Assembly: GCA_029851415.1 (NCBI GenBank)
Contig: CM056743.1
Coordinates: forward strand, 122,232,305 to 122,296,304
Direction of reading: 5' to 3'
Length of the DNA: 64,000 nt
Origin: Eretmocerus hayati
Lineage: Eukaryota > Arthropoda > Insecta > Hymenoptera > Aphelinidae
Positions 60,786 to 64,000 of the stretch are shown here, piece after piece (the stretch's first letter is position 1; each line of letters starts with the position of its first letter). The position numbers were made by a program, and so were the translations under genes. The notes under the pieces were generated by a model, which did not search any database, was not told where the DNA came from, and saw only the letters and a list, made by a program, of their open reading frames with translations.

Positions 60786-61859
60786 AGTCGAAGATGAATT
60801 TCTGTTCGAGATATCGGAAAAATACAAGTTGAAAACAATAGAATGTCATGATAGAATGACAAAAATCCAAGTATTGTTTGGAGGAATCATAATTACTGTT
60901 TGATTAAATCGATATTGTAATGATGTCATCCGATTTTTTGTGCGAAATAAATACTTGTAAATAGATTTAATCATAACAACTGATTGTAAATAAAGTACTT
61001 TAAGTCTTCACCGTTTACTTCAATTGAATGAACTATGAGAGTTCAAAAGGAAAATTGAACGTGCCCAAGAGCCCTGCATTACTCTCATCAATTGGCTATT
61101 TTGTTTTTATTTTAGTCTTAAACTCTTGAACAGTTGTGGAATATTCGAAGAAGTGCTCGTTCTTAATATTTCCGTTCCCGTGCAATGATTTTTTTCCACG
61201 TCGATACAAATAGCATTGATAAATCTAGCTCGGTGAACTTATAAGCTGTATTTGGTTTTTGAAATTGGGTCTGTAATTAATCGCAGTATCCTCCCCCAAA
61301 TCGTAACCTTTGCTTCGCTGGTGGTTGTATAATAATTGTTATAGTAAGTTTCGTTTAATGTGATCAAATCGGAACGAGGAAATTTGATTCTACAAGCGGG
61401 TGATTGCTACATGAGTGAGTTCACGGTAACTAATGGCATTTCGGTCTCTAAAACACTGCGCAGCGCGAAAGTAACCGCTCTAAACTGGCCCCGCTTTGAC
61501 TATTTCTGGTAACATGTATCATTCAGGAAACATTTCCGATCGGGCATAAATTTTTTTTCATCTTGAGTCAAAAGTTGAGTTGAATTTTTCGATTATACGT
61601 ATTACGATAAGGACAGCCTTTTCACGGTAAGGACATCGATTTGCGTAATAGTGTGGTACACGTATATTATATACCATGCCATCTCTTAGTCTCAGCGTTC
61701 ATCCACTCTCACTCTTTACACCCAATTAGCTAGTAATCTGATATTGCTACGGAAGATGTATGAAGAAATTCATTCAATTCTATTAATGTCGGAATAGTTT
61801 ACGTGTGTAAAATATCTTGTCATTCAGAAATTGAATAGTACACTCAGAAAAAAAGCCAA
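60786..61859. other. No gene called
   Basis: AT-rich. Polyadenylation-type AATAAA motifs at about 60946 and 60990 could serve a long Sfmbt 3' UTR. GGACA/ACGGTAAGGACA motifs near 61610 recall the MITE in the Sfmbt intron. Confidence 0.35.
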
Positions 61860-62141
61860 ATGGCACGAAGGCCACATCATTTGGACACAATAATTGTGTG
61901 CCAGGGAACGAATGATTCGGGGCAATTTTTGTATCAGTTTCATCTTTTGCACCGAAAATATTTTACTCGAAATTTAGATAAGATAATTAAAATAGTTAAG
62001 AAGAGTGGATCTGAAGAAACTTTCAACCAATCTGTATTGCACTTTCAACAAAACGGAGTATCCTCCAGAATGGATCAGAATATTCTAAAATTTACAACCC
62101 GTCTGAGAGAACAGGAGCCGATACCCGTAAAACATGATTGA
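61860..62141 (+). CDS. Unrecognised 93-residue open frame
   Basis: Starts with ATG (MARRPHHLDTIIVCQGTNDS). It is mildly basic, with no signal peptide, membrane segment or domain I recognise. It lies between repeats, just upstream of a Tigger relic but outside its ends. It may be chance. Confidence 0.2.
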   Translation: MARRPHHLDTIIVCQGTNDSGQFLYQFHLLHRKYFTRNLDKIIKIVKKSGSEETFNQSVLHFQQNGVSSRMDQNILKFTTRLREQEPIPVKHD

Positions 62142-62187
62142 ATGGTCGAATTGACATAAAAACATTTTCAAGAGATATATTATTATA

Positions 62188-63208
62188 CAGTCCACCTCGG
62201 TTGTAACGACCTCGGCTACGAGACTTTGGTTATAACGAGCGAAAATTTCTGGAAATTTAGATTTCTACCTTCCTTATAGCAAGCAAACACGATCTCGATA
62301 TCAAACTATAGGTGCTTCTGAGCCTCAACATTTTATGTAAACACGGAGCATTCAAGCAATGTATCAGAATAATTCCAAGTGGCAAAGTGAGCGCAAAGAA
62401 AAGAAAAGCGTTCACTACACGTGATAAAGTTGACATTATAAAAGCATTGCAACAAGGACAGAAAAATGCTGAATTGTGCAAAATCTGTGGCGTTGCTAGC
62501 TCAACTATTTCCACCATCTGGAAGAATGAATACCAGATAAAAAACCAGACGAAGAGAGTTCGGGTAATTCGATTCCAAACACTGTCACTCATTCAAAAGC
62601 ATCATCGGCCTTAGAAACTTTGAACAATTTCTACCTCGATGAAAATGTACACGATGAGTTTTTCTATCATTGCTCCAAATTGAAAAGCATGCTTCAAGAT
62701 CACGAATATCGAGCCAAAAAAGCAACATTAATCTCTGACTCCATTTCAAAAGCTCTCTCGTAATTCTATGACTCATAACTCTTTAATGTTTTATTCTATT
62801 GTGTTTTATTCCATTGATTCCATCTGTTTGATTTTATTTCGTTAATCTCATTTCATTTTATCTGAACTCTGTTTCATCTCATCCTATTTTATTTGGAATG
62901 AAACGGGCACCGAAGCCTCACATCCAGAAATACTATGATGACCTATTTATATACAATCTCATTTGTAACAAATACTTGGAAAATATAGAATCAAGTAGTG
63001 TATCGTCTTATTGAAGATAACATTTAACCATATAAAGGTAACAGAATAATTTCTATTTAGAATGCCATGTAATAAAGTTTAACAATAATTTCCCGAAGAT
63101 ATGCAATTATCAGGCAGCCTCGGATATAACGAACATATCGGTTATAACCGATATATAACGAGCAAATTTCTCCGGTCCCTTGACGCTCGTTACAACCGAG
63201 GTGGACTG
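62188..63208 (+). mobile_element. Internally deleted pogo/Tigger-like DNA transposon
   Basis: TACAGTCCACCTCGGTTGTA and following ACGA (62186-62209) is the exact reverse complement of 63187-63210; the TA at each edge is the target duplication. Subterminal copies of GGTTATAAC and ATAACGAGC occur at both ends. At 1.0 kb it is less than half the size of an autonomous Tigger. Confidence 0.88.
62387..62763 (+). pseudogene. Remnant of Tigger-like transposase (CENP-B-type HTH fused to C-terminal tail)
   Basis: Reads SAKKRKAFTTRDKVDIIKAL, then QQGQKNAELCKICGVASSTI and STIWKNE, the N-terminal psq/CENP-B helix-turn-helix of Tigger transposases. The codon before SAKK is GTG where a start ATG is expected. 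After a frame change at about 62540-62560, the sequence continues ALETLNNFYLDENVHDEFFY ... and stops at 62761-62763, like a transposase C-terminal tail. The DDE core is missing. Confidence 0.75.
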
Positions 63209-63210
63209 TA

Positions 63211-64000
63211 CTTGAAAATATGTTTACCCTGCTGTTTTTTTTGTGCGTTACCAACATTAGATCATGAGTCTGCAGCCAATTTTTCATCTTTCCTAATAAT
63301 TTTCTTTAGTTCTTGTCCGAGACCGAAAACGTTGCCACATCGTTCGTTTTTGGATTTTTTTCTTACTCCTCTTAGAAGCATTCTCGTAAAGATCACGCAA
63401 TGGTGTCCGGTTCACTGTAGTATAATAGGGATAGGAATTTCGCAGATCCGAATCCACTCCGGACCCTCGAAGGGTGAGGCGGATTCTAAACGTTTGATTT
63501 GTTGAAAACGATTTTCCTGGATTTGGATCGAGATGATTGGTTACCAATGAATAAGAAGTGTCTTGAATTCGTGTTACTCCCTAACTATTTTGGTGATCCC
63601 GACCTGCAGAAGTCTCATTAGTAGTTGCTGACTGCTGTCACCAGCGCGTGCTATCTGCTTGTAAATTTTTTGATGAAAATTGAAGACCGTGGTTCAAATC
63701 TTTCCCAGTCACGTACGCTTGTGATAAGTAAATGAAAACAAATCACATCTTTTCAATTGACCATTACTATCTACATCCACGTTTCTTCGCTTTGGATTCT
63801 CACAGGGCTCTTTTCTCCATCTGACTCAATATTTTTGGCTAGCAGCGTTTATTGCTCTTTTCTCGCGTCAAGGGTTCGTGCATAAGACTGCTGCACAGGC
63901 AATTAAGACAGGATGATGAAGAAGTATTATGAGCTTGATTTGAGAGCTCTTGAATTCTCACCAAGTTTAGAAACCCATAGCTAGATTAGTCAGTCGAGAA
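63211..64000. other. No gene called
   Basis: No convincing frame. GTGGTTCAAATC near 63691 resembles a Pol III B box but no A box partner was found. Confidence 0.35.

Overview
The window is animal nuclear DNA, most likely insect. Genes are split by GT-AG introns. One is an ortholog of Sfmbt with the FCS zinc finger + 4 MBT + SAM layout known from Drosophila, and two are tandem serine hydrolases of the SERHL/kraken type. About two thirds of the window is transposable-element DNA. I cannot name the species; a holometabolous insect such as a hymenopteran is a guess.

Layout. (1) 884-3959: the last three exons of a PRMT9-like methyltransferase gene (+), converging on two tandem alpha/beta-hydrolase genes (-). 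(2) 4409-36519: two nested Ty3/gypsy-class LTR retrotransposons. Element B, about 18.2 kb without its guest, has a CTCT target duplication. Element A, 13.95 kb (4419-18370) with an ATCC duplication, landed 10 bp inside the 5' LTR of B; the 3' LTR of B at 35228 shows the unoccupied site. (3) 36906-50430: a mosaic of DNA-transposon remains, foldback elements, MITEs, tRNA- and 5S-derived SINE sequences and a possible Pif1/Helitron helicase relic. (4) 50540-58517: the Sfmbt gene, with ten coding exons (948 codons) rebuilt from splice sites and a MITE in one intron. (5) 59413-64000: a foldback element, a pogo/Tigger deletion derivative and unassigned DNA.

The main point of interest is the shared design of elements A and B. 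Both have gag with three CCHC knuckles and pol with protease, RT, RNase H and integrase. Between RNase H and integrase each carries a segment resembling a macro (ADP-ribose) domain of the TARG1/OARD1 type. In the position where env would lie, each has a separate ORF ending in a conserved module of four Cys/His pairs, with no signal peptide or membrane segment. Element A also has two extra coiled-coil ORFs before gag. Both elements have a similar G-rich stem-loop after pol. A has near-identical LTRs and one frameshift in pol. B keeps an open pol but has lost U5, the primer site, the leader and the gag N terminus.
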